64,000 bases of DNA from Streptomyces sp. 7-21 (GCF_016741785.1 NZ_JAERRL010000013.1:1-64000), one strand, 5' to 3'; shown: positions 16,586 to 26,500, numbered from the stretch's first letter. Notes: a model not told the origin generated them from the letters alone. Program-made: numbers and translations.

Positions 16586-16945
16586 TCAGATGTTGAGGAT
16601 GGACGGGTTGAGGTTCTGCAGGTCGGATGTGACGTTCCGCAGCTCGCCCAGGCGCTCCTCTTCCTCGGCCTGGAAGCCGTCCCGGCTCATCTGGACCAGC
16701 TCCTGGAGGTTGGTCAGCGCCTGGATGAGCCGGTCGAGGTTGACGTTGACGTCGCCCTGACCGGTGGCGAACTGCGTCGCCGCGGCGCCCCGCCAGCCGG
16801 CCGTCACGTCGGACAGCACGCTGGTGAGCTGGCTGTGGTCGCCCCGCAGGAACTCGATGGTCGCGCCGAGTTCATTGAGGAGCCGTGCGATCGGGTCGCC
16901 TTCGACCCGCAGGTCGCCGGGGCCCCCCGTGGTTCCGTCGGACAT
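16586..16945 (-). CDS. WXG100-family protein, partner of the downstream Esx
   Basis: A 119-aa helical protein with the turn AGWRGAAA near residue 50 (W-R-G), placing it in the WXG100 family. It lacks a C-terminal YxxxD, which fits the EsxA-like partner that rides with a signal-bearing subunit. A glycine-rich N-terminal 12 residues precede the first helix. The ribosome binding site GGGAGGGATC is adjacent to the ATG. Inference: it pairs with the 95-aa protein as an exported heterodimer. Confidence 0.88.
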   Translation of the reverse strand: MSDGTTGGPGDLRVEGDPIARLLNELGATIEFLRGDHSQLTSVLSDVTAGWRGAAATQFATGQGDVNVNLDRLIQALTNLQELVQMSRDGFQAEEEERLGELRNVTSDLQNLNPSILNI

Positions 16946-17002
16946 GATCCCTCCCTGGTGATGGCGGTCGTTGGGCTGCGCGGCTGGACGCGCCGCGCGC
17001 GT

Positions 17003-17461
17003 CTACAGCGCCATGGGCGCGCCTCCGCCGCCGCCACCGGCGGGCTGGTCGCCCGCAGTGGTCGTCGCCGGACGGCGGTCGGAGCCGGCGGTGTAGACCT
17101 GCTCCCAGCCGGACATGAGCGAGCGGAGACGTTCGATCTGCTCCGCTTCGACGTTCTCGTAGCCGCGCTCGGAGATAAGGGTCGCGATGCCCAGCGCCTC
17201 AATAGCCTCACGCTGGACTCTGGCCAGGGCGCGCACGCGTTCCAGTACGTGCTCGTACCGCGAGGTGAGACTCGTCATCTCCGCGAGGGAACCGCCTGCC
17301 TGCGCGGCGGTGATGCCCAGGCCCGCCAGAGTCTCGTGCGAACCGACAGAGGCCCCCAGCTTGAGGGATAAGTCGTCCAGTCGCCGCGCGAAGTCGCTGA
17401 GCGACTCCTCCTCGACGGTCAGGTCGCCCTGCCCTACCGGCTGGCGGGGGTCGTCCTGCAT
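17003..17461 (-). CDS. Helical Esx-locus protein, unknown family
   Basis: A 152-aa protein, first of the three-gene esx set. It is mostly alpha-helical, with a central Gly-Ile/Ala-Ala-Gln turn (LGITAAQAGGSLAEM) and a proline- and glycine-rich C-terminal tail. Its size and helical pattern suggest a secreted or chaperone-like ESX-associated protein, but I recognise no defined domain. I start it at ATG 17461 (QDDPRQPVGQ) with AAGGGGAGGG upstream; the frame stays open upstream to 17614 without support. Codon 31 is TTA (17369-17371), the fifth TTA in this locus. Confidence 0.75.
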   Translation of the reverse strand: MQDDPRQPVGQGDLTVEEESLSDFARRLDDLSLKLGASVGSHETLAGLGITAAQAGGSLAEMTSLTSRYEHVLERVRALARVQREAIEALGIATLISERGYENVEAEQIERLRSLMSGWEQVYTAGSDRRPATTTAGDQPAGGGGGGAPMAL

Positions 17462-17650
17462 GTGTTCCCTCCCCTTGAACGTCAGCGCCCTGCGCCGCGG
17501 TCGCGTGCCCCCCGGCTGCGTCCGTGCGGTCATGCTACCCACGTCAACTACCGGAATGCCAAGGCGAATCCGTCCGTGCCGCGGTCTTCGGGCGCTCCCC
17601 CTGCCACGTTGCACGCTCCGGCCGCTGCTGTGGTTCCCGGATGGAACGCT

Positions 17651-17656
17651 TATCCT
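17651..17656 (+). promoter_or_regulatory. -10 box for a probable leaderless transcript
   Basis: TATCCT ends exactly 6 nt before the GTG at 17663, and no Shine-Dalgarno sequence precedes that GTG. This spacing is typical of leaderless actinobacterial mRNAs that start at the first base of the start codon. The -35 region (CTGTGG) is poor. Confidence 0.5.
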
Positions 17657-17662
17657 CCTGTC

Positions 17663-17938
17663 GTGACTTCACCACGCCAGGCGCTCACCCCCCGCCAAGC
17701 CCGGCGGCTGCGCATGGGGATCGCCGCGGTGGCCATGACGGCCATGGCGGTCGTGCTGGTCATCCAGCTCGGCGACGGTTCGTCGCTCCAGTCGCTGGGC
17801 CTGTACGGCGCGGCCTTCGTGCTCTCCGGCTCGGTCATCGAGATGAGCAGGCGCGGCCGGACCCGGCTGGGAATGGCCGTGCTGGTCACGGGTTTTGTGC
17901 TGCTGCTGGGCACCGACTGGTGGCTCCGCACGTTCTGA
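17663..17938 (+). CDS. Small membrane protein, probably leaderless
   Basis: A 91-aa protein starting at GTG (TSPRQALTPRQARRLRMG). After the basic N-terminus come two or three hydrophobic segments (about residues 21-40, 47-62 and 72-88) with a short cytoplasmic loop rich in arginine. I recognise no family. It diverges from the esx genes, and its size and position suggest an accessory membrane component of the secretion locus, but this is only context. Start choice rests on the -10 box 6 nt upstream and lack of hydrophobic or conserved sequence before it. Confidence 0.65.
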   Translation: MTSPRQALTPRQARRLRMGIAAVAMTAMAVVLVIQLGDGSSLQSLGLYGAAFVLSGSVIEMSRRGRTRLGMAVLVTGFVLLLGTDWWLRTF

Positions 17939-18047
17939 CGGCCGCGGCCCGTCTCAGCCCCGCGCGGTGACGCAGAGCTGCGTTACGATCACCGCAGGCG
18001 GCCCCGGCTCCGGGGGCCGCAGGGAGGCAAGGAAGGAGCCACGTCTG

Positions 18048-18371
18048 ATGGCCTCAACGGAGACGCCAGAAGAGATCGCCGCCCGCAAGGAGCGCGAGAA
18101 GAACGAGCTCTACGCGCTGGACATTTCGGGTGTGGAGTGGCTGAGCGCGCCCGGCGGCCCCGAGGACGAGAAGGTGGAGATCGCCTATCTGCCCGGCGGG
18201 GCCGTGGGCATGCGGAACTCGAAGGACCCCGACACCGTGCTGCGGTTCACCGCCGCCGAGTGGGAGGCGTTCGTCCTGGGCGCGCGCGACGGCGAGTTCG
18301 ACATCGACCTCACCGAGGAGAGCGAGGAGACGGCCGGGAAGGACGCCGGGGCCGGGCAGGAGCAGCGATAG
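18048..18371 (+). CDS. DUF397-domain protein
   Basis: A 107-aa acidic protein with the DUF397 pattern: SGVEWLSA near residue 27, then VEIAYLPGGAVGMRNSKDPD and FTAAEWEAFVLGARDGEFD. In streptomycetes DUF397 proteins often sit beside an XRE-type regulator and act with it, for example in development, but no such regulator is adjacent here. GGAAGGAG is 9 nt before the ATG, and TACGAT at 17984-17989 is a possible -10 box. It stands inside the type VII locus, convergent with mycosin. Confidence 0.85.
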   Translation: MASTETPEEIAARKEREKNELYALDISGVEWLSAPGGPEDEKVEIAYLPGGAVGMRNSKDPDTVLRFTAAEWEAFVLGARDGEFDIDLTEESEETAGKDAGAGQEQR

Positions 18372-18424
18372 GGCGCCTGGCGGTGCCGGCTGCCTCCGCC
18401 GCATCTCTCCGATAGCGCGCGCCG

Positions 18425-19708
18425 TTACGGCGCCGCTGTTCCGCCCGGTCCCCCGGTCCTCCCGGCGGGGGCCGTGCCGCCCGCGGCCGCCCGGCGGCGC
18501 CGGGCGTCGCGGACGACGAGGGCGGCGCCGGCCAGCGTGGCGGCGGCCAGGACGGTCGTGACGAGGGCGTAGGTGCCGAGCCGTTCGTCGCGTTCCGCGT
18601 GCGTCTCCCCCACCGTCAGCGGAGGAACGTCGGGGGCGGGTCCTGGCGGCACCGCCGCGTCGGGCGTGGGCGCGGTGCCGGGGACGGCGGTGTCGTCGGT
18701 CAGCGCCCGGACGGGGTCGACTACGCCCCAGCCGAGTTCCGCGTCGGCGCCGGGGATGGCGCGCTCCGCGGTCTGCATCAGGTGGGTGGCGACCTGTTCC
18801 GCGCTCCAGTCGGGATGCTTGGCGCGGAGCAGGGCGGCGACGCCGGCGACGTAGGGGGCGGCGAAGCTGGTGCCGTGGTCGACGCACTGCCCGCCGCCGG
18901 GCACGGTGGAGACCATGTCCACGCCCGGCGCGGCGATGTCGACGAAGTCCCCGGACTGGGAGAACGGGGCACGCTCATTGTTGCGGTCCGAGGCGGCGAC
19001 CGCCAGCACGCCGTCGTAGGCCGCCGGGTAGGTCTCCCGTTCCCGGCCGTCGGCGCCCTCGTTGCCTACGGAGGCGATGACCAGCACGTCCTGGGCCACC
19101 GCGTCGGCGATGGCCCGCGCCAGCTCCGAGTCTTCGGCGGGCGGCTGCTCACTGTCCTGCGAGATGTTGATGATGTCCGCGCCCTCGGCGACGGCGTGGT
19201 CGACGGAGCGGGCCAGGGAGCTGACCGTACCGCTGCCGTACTCGTCGTTCTGCCGGATCGGGATGATGGTCGCGCCGGGGGCGATACCGACGAAGCCGGA
19301 GCCGTCGGCGGGGCGGGCGGCGATGATGCCGGCGACCTTGGTGCCGTGGCCCACGGTGTCGGTGGTGCCGTCGCCGCGGCTGCGGCTGGGCGGGGTGGCG
19401 TCGGGGCCGGGCTCGGCGGGCGTGAAGTCCGCACCGCGCGAGGCGTCGACCGCCTCGGCCAGCTGGGGGTTTGCCGTGTCAACGCCGCTGTCGATGACGG
19501 CGACGTCGACGCCCTCGCCCCTGGTGTCCCGCCACAGCTCGTCGAGCAGCAGGCGCTGGAGCGACCAGGGGCGTTCCTCGATCGGCTCGGCCGGGAACGT
19601 GCAGGTGCCCGCCGCGTCGGCGCGCGCGGGGGCGGCGGGCACAACGGCCAGGGCGGCGGCGAGCGCCAGCGCGGTGGCAACGGCGCCGGCGGAGGAGCGT
19701 CGCTTCAT
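18425..19708 (-). CDS. mycP: Mycosin, type VII secretion-associated subtilisin-like protease
   Basis: MycP is the membrane-anchored S8 serine protease that caps the ESX translocon and is needed for its stability. The 427-aa protein has a signal peptide (cleavage likely after residue 30, ARA), the catalytic triad Asp73 (VIDSGVD), His121 (GHGTKVAG) and Ser281 (HGTSFAAP), the oxyanion Asn216, and a C-terminal anchor near residues 383-402 followed by an arginine-rich tail. Cys36 and Cys275 can form a disulfide as in mycobacterial mycosins. AGGAAAGG precedes the ATG. It follows eccB by 24 bp and is probably co-transcribed with it. Confidence 0.95.
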   Translation of the reverse strand: MKRRSSAGAVATALALAAALAVVPAAPARADAAGTCTFPAEPIEERPWSLQRLLLDELWRDTRGEGVDVAVIDSGVDTANPQLAEAVDASRGADFTPAEPGPDATPPSRSRGDGTTDTVGHGTKVAGIIAARPADGSGFVGIAPGATIIPIRQNDEYGSGTVSSLARSVDHAVAEGADIINISQDSEQPPAEDSELARAIADAVAQDVLVIASVGNEGADGRERETYPAAYDGVLAVAASDRNNERAPFSQSGDFVDIAAPGVDMVSTVPGGGQCVDHGTSFAAPYVAGVAALLRAKHPDWSAEQVATHLMQTAERAIPGADAELGWGVVDPVRALTDDTAVPGTAPTPDAAVPPGPAPDVPPLTVGETHAERDERLGTYALVTTVLAAATLAGAALVVRDARRRRAAAGGTAPAGRTGGPGGTAAP

Positions 19709-19732
19709 GGTGGCTGCCTTTCCTGCGCGTGC

Positions 19733-21208
19733 CTACGCCCCCTGCGGCTGCCGCGCGCTCTCGGTGTCGAGCCGCGGCCCGGTAGGCAGCAGCTGCGACC
19801 ACTCGGCGGGCACGGGCACGGGGGTGACGTCGCCGTAGCCGAGGCGGGTGCGCGCGTCGTCGCTCTCCTCCCCGGCGGCGGTGGACTGGACGCCGTGGCG
19901 CAGTCCGGTGTCGGTGACGAGGTAGACGGTGCCCGCCTCCGCCTGTTCGCCGGTGACCTGGCGGTAGAGCAGCCCGGACCCCGGCGTGACGTAGGCGCTG
20001 GCCGACTCGTTGGCGATCGGGGCCGGGTAGTCGGGGGCGGCCCAGGTGGCCAGGCGCGGGCTGCCGTCCTCCGGGTCGACGCCGAGGAGCACGGAGCACA
20101 GCGTGGTGCGGTTGCCGCCGACCGGGGTGGTGGCGTGGGTGGGCCAGTCGTTCTCGGCGTCGGGGCTCAGGCTGTCCGGCGCGGGGCTGACGTCCTGCGC
20201 GCCGACGCGCAGCGCCTCGCCGTTCTGGCCGAGGACGGCGGCCTCGGGGCTGCCCAGCAGCAGGCGGGCGGTGAAGTCCGAGACGGGGACGACCGCGTCG
20301 GGGTACACCACGTAGTGCTGCGGGCCGCTGCCGGTGGGGGCGGTCAGGACGGTGCCGACCACGGCCGCCTCCGGGTCCAGGCCCGGCACGTCGGCGGGGG
20401 CGCCGGTCTCGCCGGGCAGGTCGGGGAAGCGGATGGGGGAGCCGGTGCGCAGCGTGTCGAGCCACTCCGCCGTGACGGGCTGCGGCTCGGCGTCGCCGAG
20501 GAGGACGCGGCGGAGCAGTTCGCCGTCGTCGCCGGTCTCGGCCAGCGCGTACTTGGTGCCCGTGGCGTCCACGAGGTAGTCGGTGAACTCGCCGTCGTCC
20601 GCCGGGGCACGGACGTAGAGTGCCTCGCCGCCGGTGAGCCGGGAGGGGCCGCCGACCAGATGGGCCTCGTCGGTGTCGAACAGGAACGTGGCGCCCTGGG
20701 TGCCGCCGCCGTCGCCGGCGGGCCGCTGGCACGCGGCCCACGGCTTCTCCTGGCCCGCGTCGTCGGGCGCGGGGAGCCGGTCCGGGGCGTAGGGGATGCC
20801 CAGGGTGGGGCCCCTGGGGATGTCGCCGTTGTCCAGTTCGGCGTCGTCGACGCTGACGATGCCGAACGTGCTGGGATCGAGCAGCAGGCGGGCGGAGGCG
20901 AGGTTGAGGACCGGGTGCAGCTGCCGCTGGCCGCCGGTCTCCAGGACCACGTAGCGGGTGGTCGAGTCGCTGCCGAGGATGAGGTTGCGGCCGGGCTCGT
21001 CCCAGCCCTCGGGCACGGCCGGGCGTAACATCCCCCAGGCTCCGAAGCCGGCGAGGATCAGGGCGCCGGTGATCAGGCCGGGCAGGACGGCGCGCAGCGG
21101 GCGCGGCGCGTTCTCCTCGGTCCCGGTGGCTGAGGGCTGGACGAACGCCGCGAGCGTGCGGCGCTTGGCGAAGGTATAGGCGTTGAGCTCGTCCTTGCGT
21201 GAGGGCAT
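19733..21208 (-). CDS. eccB: Type VII secretion protein EccB
   Basis: EccB is the single-pass translocon subunit with a large extracytoplasmic repeat domain that contacts mycosin. The 491-aa protein begins MPSRKDELNAYTFAKRR, the family signature start, and has one membrane helix at about residues 40-61 and a long extracellular part. The ATG at 21208 is supported by AAAGGGGAGGG upstream; the frame to 21274 is unsupported. Codon 61 is TTA (21026-21028), predicting bldA dependence. It is divergent from eccE and upstream of mycP. Confidence 0.95.
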   Translation of the reverse strand: MPSRKDELNAYTFAKRRTLAAFVQPSATGTEENAPRPLRAVLPGLITGALILAGFGAWGMLRPAVPEGWDEPGRNLILGSDSTTRYVVLETGGQRQLHPVLNLASARLLLDPSTFGIVSVDDAELDNGDIPRGPTLGIPYAPDRLPAPDDAGQEKPWAACQRPAGDGGGTQGATFLFDTDEAHLVGGPSRLTGGEALYVRAPADDGEFTDYLVDATGTKYALAETGDDGELLRRVLLGDAEPQPVTAEWLDTLRTGSPIRFPDLPGETGAPADVPGLDPEAAVVGTVLTAPTGSGPQHYVVYPDAVVPVSDFTARLLLGSPEAAVLGQNGEALRVGAQDVSPAPDSLSPDAENDWPTHATTPVGGNRTTLCSVLLGVDPEDGSPRLATWAAPDYPAPIANESASAYVTPGSGLLYRQVTGEQAEAGTVYLVTDTGLRHGVQSTAAGEESDDARTRLGYGDVTPVPVPAEWSQLLPTGPRLDTESARQPQGA

Positions 21209-21369
21209 GCCCCTGGGTTCCCTCCCCTTTTCTCTCCCCTGTCTCCCCCTGCGCTCCCGCGCCCGTCCCCGCACGCGGGCCGCTGGCCTGCGCGGGCTCC
21301 CCGGACGGTCTGTCAGAGCGTGCCTCTACTATGCCCGTTGACAGACTCGACTGAGGATGTGGGGGGTCG
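21209..21369. promoter_or_regulatory. Divergent eccB/eccE promoter region
   Basis: In the 161 bp between the divergent genes, TACTAT at 21327-21332 is a fair -10 for eccE, with GGACGG 18 bp upstream as a weak -35. TTGACA at 21338-21343 is too close to the start to serve it. No clear minus-strand promoter for eccB is visible. Confidence 0.35.
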
Positions 21370-22635
21370 ATGACGGTGACGACGGCGGTGCCGCCGCGGC
21401 GGCTGCGGGCGTCGGCCGGTCCCGCGCTGCTGGGGCCGCTGGTCTGCTTACAGGCGGCGGCGGCCGCCCTGGCGTGCGGGTACGCCGCGGGAGGCACGGC
21501 AGGGCTCGGCGCCGGAGCGGTGCCCGCCGCCGGGCTCGCCGTGCTGGGGGTGGTACGGCCCGGCGGGCGGTCGCTGCTGGAACGGGCGGGCGCGTCGCGC
21601 CGGCTGCGGCGGCGCAGGCGCCAGGCGGCCCTGGCTGCCGGAGCGGCGGCGGACGGCAGTCCGGCGGACCCGCTCGCGACACTGGCGCAGGAGTGCGTGC
21701 CGGGGCTGCGGACCGGCACCGTTGCGGGGCGGGACGGGCGCGAGGCCGGCGTGGCCGCGGACGGCGGCGGGCTGACGGTCGTGCTGCGCGTCGACACCGC
21801 CCCCTCGCGGACGTCCCCGCTGCGGCAGCCGCCGGGGCACGGTGGCCTGCCGCTGCGGCTGCTGCGCGAGGCGCTGGAGACGGACGGCATCGTGCTGGAG
21901 TCCGTCCGGTGCGTGCAGTTCGCGCAGCCCGCGCCGACCCCGCTGCTTCCGGCGCGCTCGGTCGCCAGCGTGAACTACGCCGCGCTGAGCGGTGCGGGCG
22001 GGCCGCCCGCGCTGCGGCTGACCTGGGTGGCGCTGCGCCTGGACCCCGAGCTGTGCCCGGCCGCCGTGGCCGAGCGCGGCGGCGGGGAGACCGGGGCGCG
22101 GCGGTGCCTGCTGCGGGCCGGCGCCCAGCTCGCGAGCCGGCTGGCTGGGGCGGGCGTGGCGGCGCGGCTGCTGACGGAGGCCGAGCTGCTGGCGTCGGTA
22201 GCGGCGGCGGCCGGGGCTGACCCGGCTGTCACGGCCAGGCTGGCGCGCGAGCCCGGGCCCGCGCCGCTGCGGACCGAGGAGACCGCACGGGCCTGGCGGT
22301 GCGACGACCGGTGGCAGACGACGTTCCGGGTGGCGCGGTGGCCCGCGCTGGGGGACCCGGCCGGCCAGGGCGCGCCGCTGGCCGCGGTGGCCTCCCTGCT
22401 GACGGCCGTGCCGGGGTTTGCCACGGCCTTCGGTCTGACGCTCCGGCGCCACGGGCGTGGCGACGTGGCGTTGACGGGGCATCTCCGCGTGGCCGGGCGG
22501 GGCGAGCGGGAGCTGCGGCAGGTGAGCCGGGCCGTGACGAGCACGGCGCGGGGCGCGGGTGTCGCCCTGGCACGCATGGACCGCGAGCAGGTGCCGGGGC
22601 TGCTGGCCACGCTGCCGGTGGGGGCGGACCGGTGA
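21370..22635 (+). CDS. eccE: Type VII secretion protein EccE
   Basis: EccE is the peripheral translocon subunit with two N-terminal membrane helices and a cytoplasmic domain. Here two hydrophobic segments lie at about residues 18-38 and 42-62, followed by an arginine-rich stretch (SRRLRRRRRQ) and a soluble domain with the pattern SVNYAALSG and TWVALRLDPELCP seen in streptomycete EccE. GGGGGG is close to the ATG. Codon 27, inside the first membrane helix, is TTA (21448-21450), so only bldA-competent cells should complete the protein. Its TGA overlaps the next gene's GTG. Confidence 0.9.
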   Translation: MTVTTAVPPRRLRASAGPALLGPLVCLQAAAAALACGYAAGGTAGLGAGAVPAAGLAVLGVVRPGGRSLLERAGASRRLRRRRRQAALAAGAAADGSPADPLATLAQECVPGLRTGTVAGRDGREAGVAADGGGLTVVLRVDTAPSRTSPLRQPPGHGGLPLRLLREALETDGIVLESVRCVQFAQPAPTPLLPARSVASVNYAALSGAGGPPALRLTWVALRLDPELCPAAVAERGGGETGARRCLLRAGAQLASRLAGAGVAARLLTEAELLASVAAAAGADPAVTARLAREPGPAPLRTEETARAWRCDDRWQTTFRVARWPALGDPAGQGAPLAAVASLLTAVPGFATAFGLTLRRHGRGDVALTGHLRVAGRGERELRQVSRAVTSTARGAGVALARMDREQVPGLLATLPVGADR

Positions 22636-23333
22636 GCGGGGCACGGGCGTTCGCCGGACACGTGATGGCCGGCGCCGCACTCGACGGGCACGCGCTGCCG
22701 CTGGGCGACGACGGCGTGATCGTCGGTGTGGACCCGGGCGGGCGGCCGGCCGTGCTGGGGCTCCACCATCCGCTGCCCCACGAGATCGTGCTCATCGGCG
22801 GGGTGTGGACGGCACAGGTGCTGGCGCTCCGCGCGGTCGGCACGGGCGTGCGGGTGGCGGTGGAGACCGCCAGGCCGCGGCTGTGGACGCAGGTGGCCGA
22901 GGCGGTGGCGGCGGGACAGCCCGGCGAGGACCGTCTGACTCTGCACGAGGTGGGGCGGGTGCCGCCGCAGGGCGCCACGGTGGCGGACCCGGTGCTGGTG
23001 GTGCGGGACTGCGGCGCGCGTCCGCCCCGGGGCCGGGTGACCGCGGCGCCGTGGCAGCCCGTGCTCACGCTGCTGCCCTACCTCAGCCCGGCCACGCAGC
23101 GGCTGCTGCGGCGGGCGTCGCTCGCCGGCGTGCAGCGGGTGTCGCCGGAGGAGGCCCGGCTGCTGGGACGGCTGCTGATGCTTCCCGCCGAGCGGACCGA
23201 GGCGCTGCCGATGCTCAGCGAGGACGCGACGCTGTGGTGCACCCGGCAGGCCAGGCAGCTGGTCCGCCTGGTGCCGACGGACGGGGAGCGGGGGCTGTTC
23301 GGCGATCCCGTGCGCCTTGACCCGGCAGGCTGA
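22632..23333 (+). CDS. EccE-coupled protein of the type VII locus
   Basis: A 233-aa soluble protein whose GTG overlaps the eccE stop (GTGA), so it is translated with EccE. It is beta-rich at the N-terminus (VIVGVDPGGRPAVLGLHHPL) with an alternating pattern resembling an EccE-type or Rossmann-like fold, and a helical C-terminus. I see no membrane segment and no catalytic motif. It is probably an accessory cytoplasmic component of the translocon; the name reflects context only. Confidence 0.75.
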   Translation: MSGARAFAGHVMAGAALDGHALPLGDDGVIVGVDPGGRPAVLGLHHPLPHEIVLIGGVWTAQVLALRAVGTGVRVAVETARPRLWTQVAEAVAAGQPGEDRLTLHEVGRVPPQGATVADPVLVVRDCGARPPRGRVTAAPWQPVLTLLPYLSPATQRLLRRASLAGVQRVSPEEARLLGRLLMLPAERTEALPMLSEDATLWCTRQARQLVRLVPTDGERGLFGDPVRLDPAG

Positions 23334-23577
23334 ATTCTCCCGCCGGCCGCCGGTTTTGCCCCGGTTTCCCGCGCGGCGGCGACCGCCGGGCGCCGGGGAG
23401 GGTGGGGAGTTCTGTCTGCGGCGATTAGGGTGAGGGTGGGCGCGGCAGGAGTGCCGTACAGCAGTGGCGTGAATCCGCATCCGCACAGGGGAACCACAGG
23501 GGGATCTCGACCGTCGTCCGCGTCGCGGAGAGGGCACGTGCGGAACCAGGAAGCCCGGACCAGCAGCGGGAGGCGTC

Positions 23578-26500
23578 GTGAACAGCGATCAGGACCGATT
23601 CCGCACCGAGGAAGACACCTCCGGTGCCAGGCGGCCTGATGACGAACTCCTCGACGAGGAGCCCGAGTCACCGGAGACCACCGGACAGTTCACCATCGAC
23701 TACACGCCGCCCGCCTGGTACTCGGGCGGCGCACCGCAGCCGCCGCAGGCCCCGCCCAGCGTCCCGCCGCAGGCCCCGCCCAGCAGTCCGGCGCCCGGCC
23801 CGGCCGCGCCTCCCGCCGGGCAGCCGGCTGAGCCGGGCGAGCCGGGCGAGCCGCAGGACGCGGTGCCAGCGGAGCCGCGGAGCGGCGATACCATGCAGAT
23901 CTCGGCGGCCTCCGTGCGGCGCGCGCTGGGGGACGGGGCCGCGGCCCGGACCGGGCCGGCGCCCGAACCGAAGCCCGAGCCGCCCCGGGTGCCGCCGCGC
24001 GGACCCGTCAGCGGGCTGCCGCCGCTGCCGCCCGACTTCCAGCTCCAGCCGCCGCAGCCGCTGGCCCCGCCGCCCCCGGTTCCCGGCAGCGGTCCGCGCG
24101 AGGGCGTCAACCCGGCCGTGCCGCCGACCCCGCCCGGCTTCATCGTGACGCGGGAGACAGAGGAACCAAAGCCGGCACCCCAGTCCGCCGTGACCGACGC
24201 GCAGGAGGCCAAGGACGGTAAGGGCGGAAAGGACACAGGGGACGCAGCGGACGCTGCCCGGGCGGCGGAGAACGCGCCGGCGGCGGCCACGGCCCCGAGC
24301 CCGGCACAGCCCCCGGGCGAGTCCCAGGACACCGGCGAAGACGCCGCGGAACCCTCGGAACCGGAACCCGCGGACCGGAAAGACGCGGGCCCGGAAGACG
24401 CGAAGAGCGAAGACGCCGCAGCGGAAGCACTGGAGGACGCGGCGCCGAGCGGCGCGGCCGAGCGGCCGGAAGCGGCAGAAGGGTCTGCCGCGAGCGAGGA
24501 GGACTCGTCCGCGGGCCCCGGCGTGCCGCCGCCCGCCGCCAGTCCGGCCACCGCGGTACTGCCCGCGGCCGGCGCGGGCGACGGCTCGATCAGCTCGGGC
24601 GCCACGGTGAAGCTCGGGGCCGCTGCGGCGCCCGGCGGCCCTCCCCAGGACGCCGGTGCTCCCTCCGGACCGTCCGGCGGCTTGGCCAGCGGTGAGGATG
24701 ACCAGCCCGGGGAAGCGTCCGCGGAGCCCGCGCCCGGCAGCGGTGCCGGCGAGCCCCGCGATGCCGTACCCGGCACCGAGCCGGATGCCTCCGGGAGTGC
24801 CGCGGCGGAACCGCAGGACGCGGCGCCCGCGGCGCCCGGGCCGCAGCAGCCCGCCGCGCCGCCGCATGGCACCACGATGCTGCGTGCCTTGCCGCAGCCG
24901 GGGCCGCAGGCATCGCCGGCTCCGCCCGCACCGGCGGACGCGCCGCCCGCCCTGCCGGCACCGCCGGCGGGACCGTTCCCGGCACAGGGCCAGCCCACGC
25001 AGGCGGGGCCGTGGTCGTCCGCGCCCGCCCAGCCGGAGCAGCCTGCGGGGCCCGCCGGTCCCGGCGCCCCGGCGGCGGGGAGCCAGCCGGGCGCGAGGCC
25101 GGCCGCGGACGGCCCGTCGTCCGCTTCGTCTCCCGCGCTTCCCGCCGCCACTGCGCAGGGACAGCCGCAGGGACAGCCGGGACAGCCGCCCGTGCCGTGG
25201 TCCGCCCAGCCGCCGCAGCCGCAGCCGGCCCAGCCGCAGGCGCAGCAGCCGCAGCCGAGCCAGCCGGGGCTGCCCGCGGTGCCGCCGCAGGCGGGTCCCG
25301 CCGCTCAGCCCGGAGCCGGCCCGGTGCCGCAGCAGCAGCCCCAGCACCCCCAGCAGCCGCGGGATCCCCGCACCGGCGGATGGCCCGACCCGCAGCAGTA
25401 CTCCCCGCAGATGCAGCCGGGAGCCCTGGGCTACACGGCGTCCGTCGAGCTGTCCTCCGAGCGGCTGCTGCAGACGAAGCGCCGCAAGCAGCGTTCCCAG
25501 CCCGCGAGCAAGCCGGGTTCACGCTTCCGGCTGGGCGGCAGGGCGGCCGAGGCGGAGCGGCGGCGGAAGCTAGAGGTCATCCGCACCCCGGTGCTGTCCT
25601 GCTACCGGATCGCGGTCATCAGCCTCAAGGGCGGCGTCGGCAAGACGACGACCACCACGGCCCTGGGCGCTACGCTCGCCAGCGAGCGGCAGGACAAGGT
25701 CATCGCGATCGACGCGAACCCGGACGCGGGCACGCTGGGCCGCCGGGTCCGCCGCGAGACCGGCGCCACCATCCGTGACCTGGTCGGGGCCATCCCCTAC
25801 CTGCACAGCTACATGGACATCCGCCGGTTCACCTCGCAGGCGCCCTCCGGTCTGGAGATTCTCGCCAACGACGTGGACCCCGCGATCTCCACGACCTTCA
25901 ACGACACGGACTACCGCCGCGTCATCGAGGTCCTCGGCAAGCAGTACCCGATCATCCTGACCGACTCAGGCACCGGCCTGCTGTACAGCGCCATGCGCGG
26001 GGTGCTGGACCTGGCCGACCAGCTGATCATCGTCTCCACCCCCTCGGTGGACGGCGCCAGCAGCGCGAGCACCACCCTGGACTGGCTGGCCGCGCACGGC
26101 TACGGTGAGCTGGTGCAGCGCAGCGTGACCGTGATCTCCGGGGTGCGTGAGACCGGGCGGATGGTCAAGGTGGACGACATCGTGGCGCACTTCCAGAGCC
26201 GCTGCCGCGGCGTGATCGTCGCCCCGTTCGACGAGCACCTGGCGGCCGGTGCCGAACTGGACCTGGACCTGCTGCGCCCGAAGACCCGCCAGGCGTACTT
26301 CGACCTCGCCGCGCTGGTGGCCGAGGACTTCGCCCGGGCGCAGCAGGAGCAGGGGCTGTGGATGCCGGACGGCGGGATGCCGCCGCAGGTGGCGCCGCCG
26401 CTGCCGGGGCAGGCCGGGCCGCAGGGCTACGGCTACCCGCAGCAGCCTGGCTACCCCCAGCCGCAGCCCGGCTATCCGCAGGGGGGCCAGCCGCCCCACG

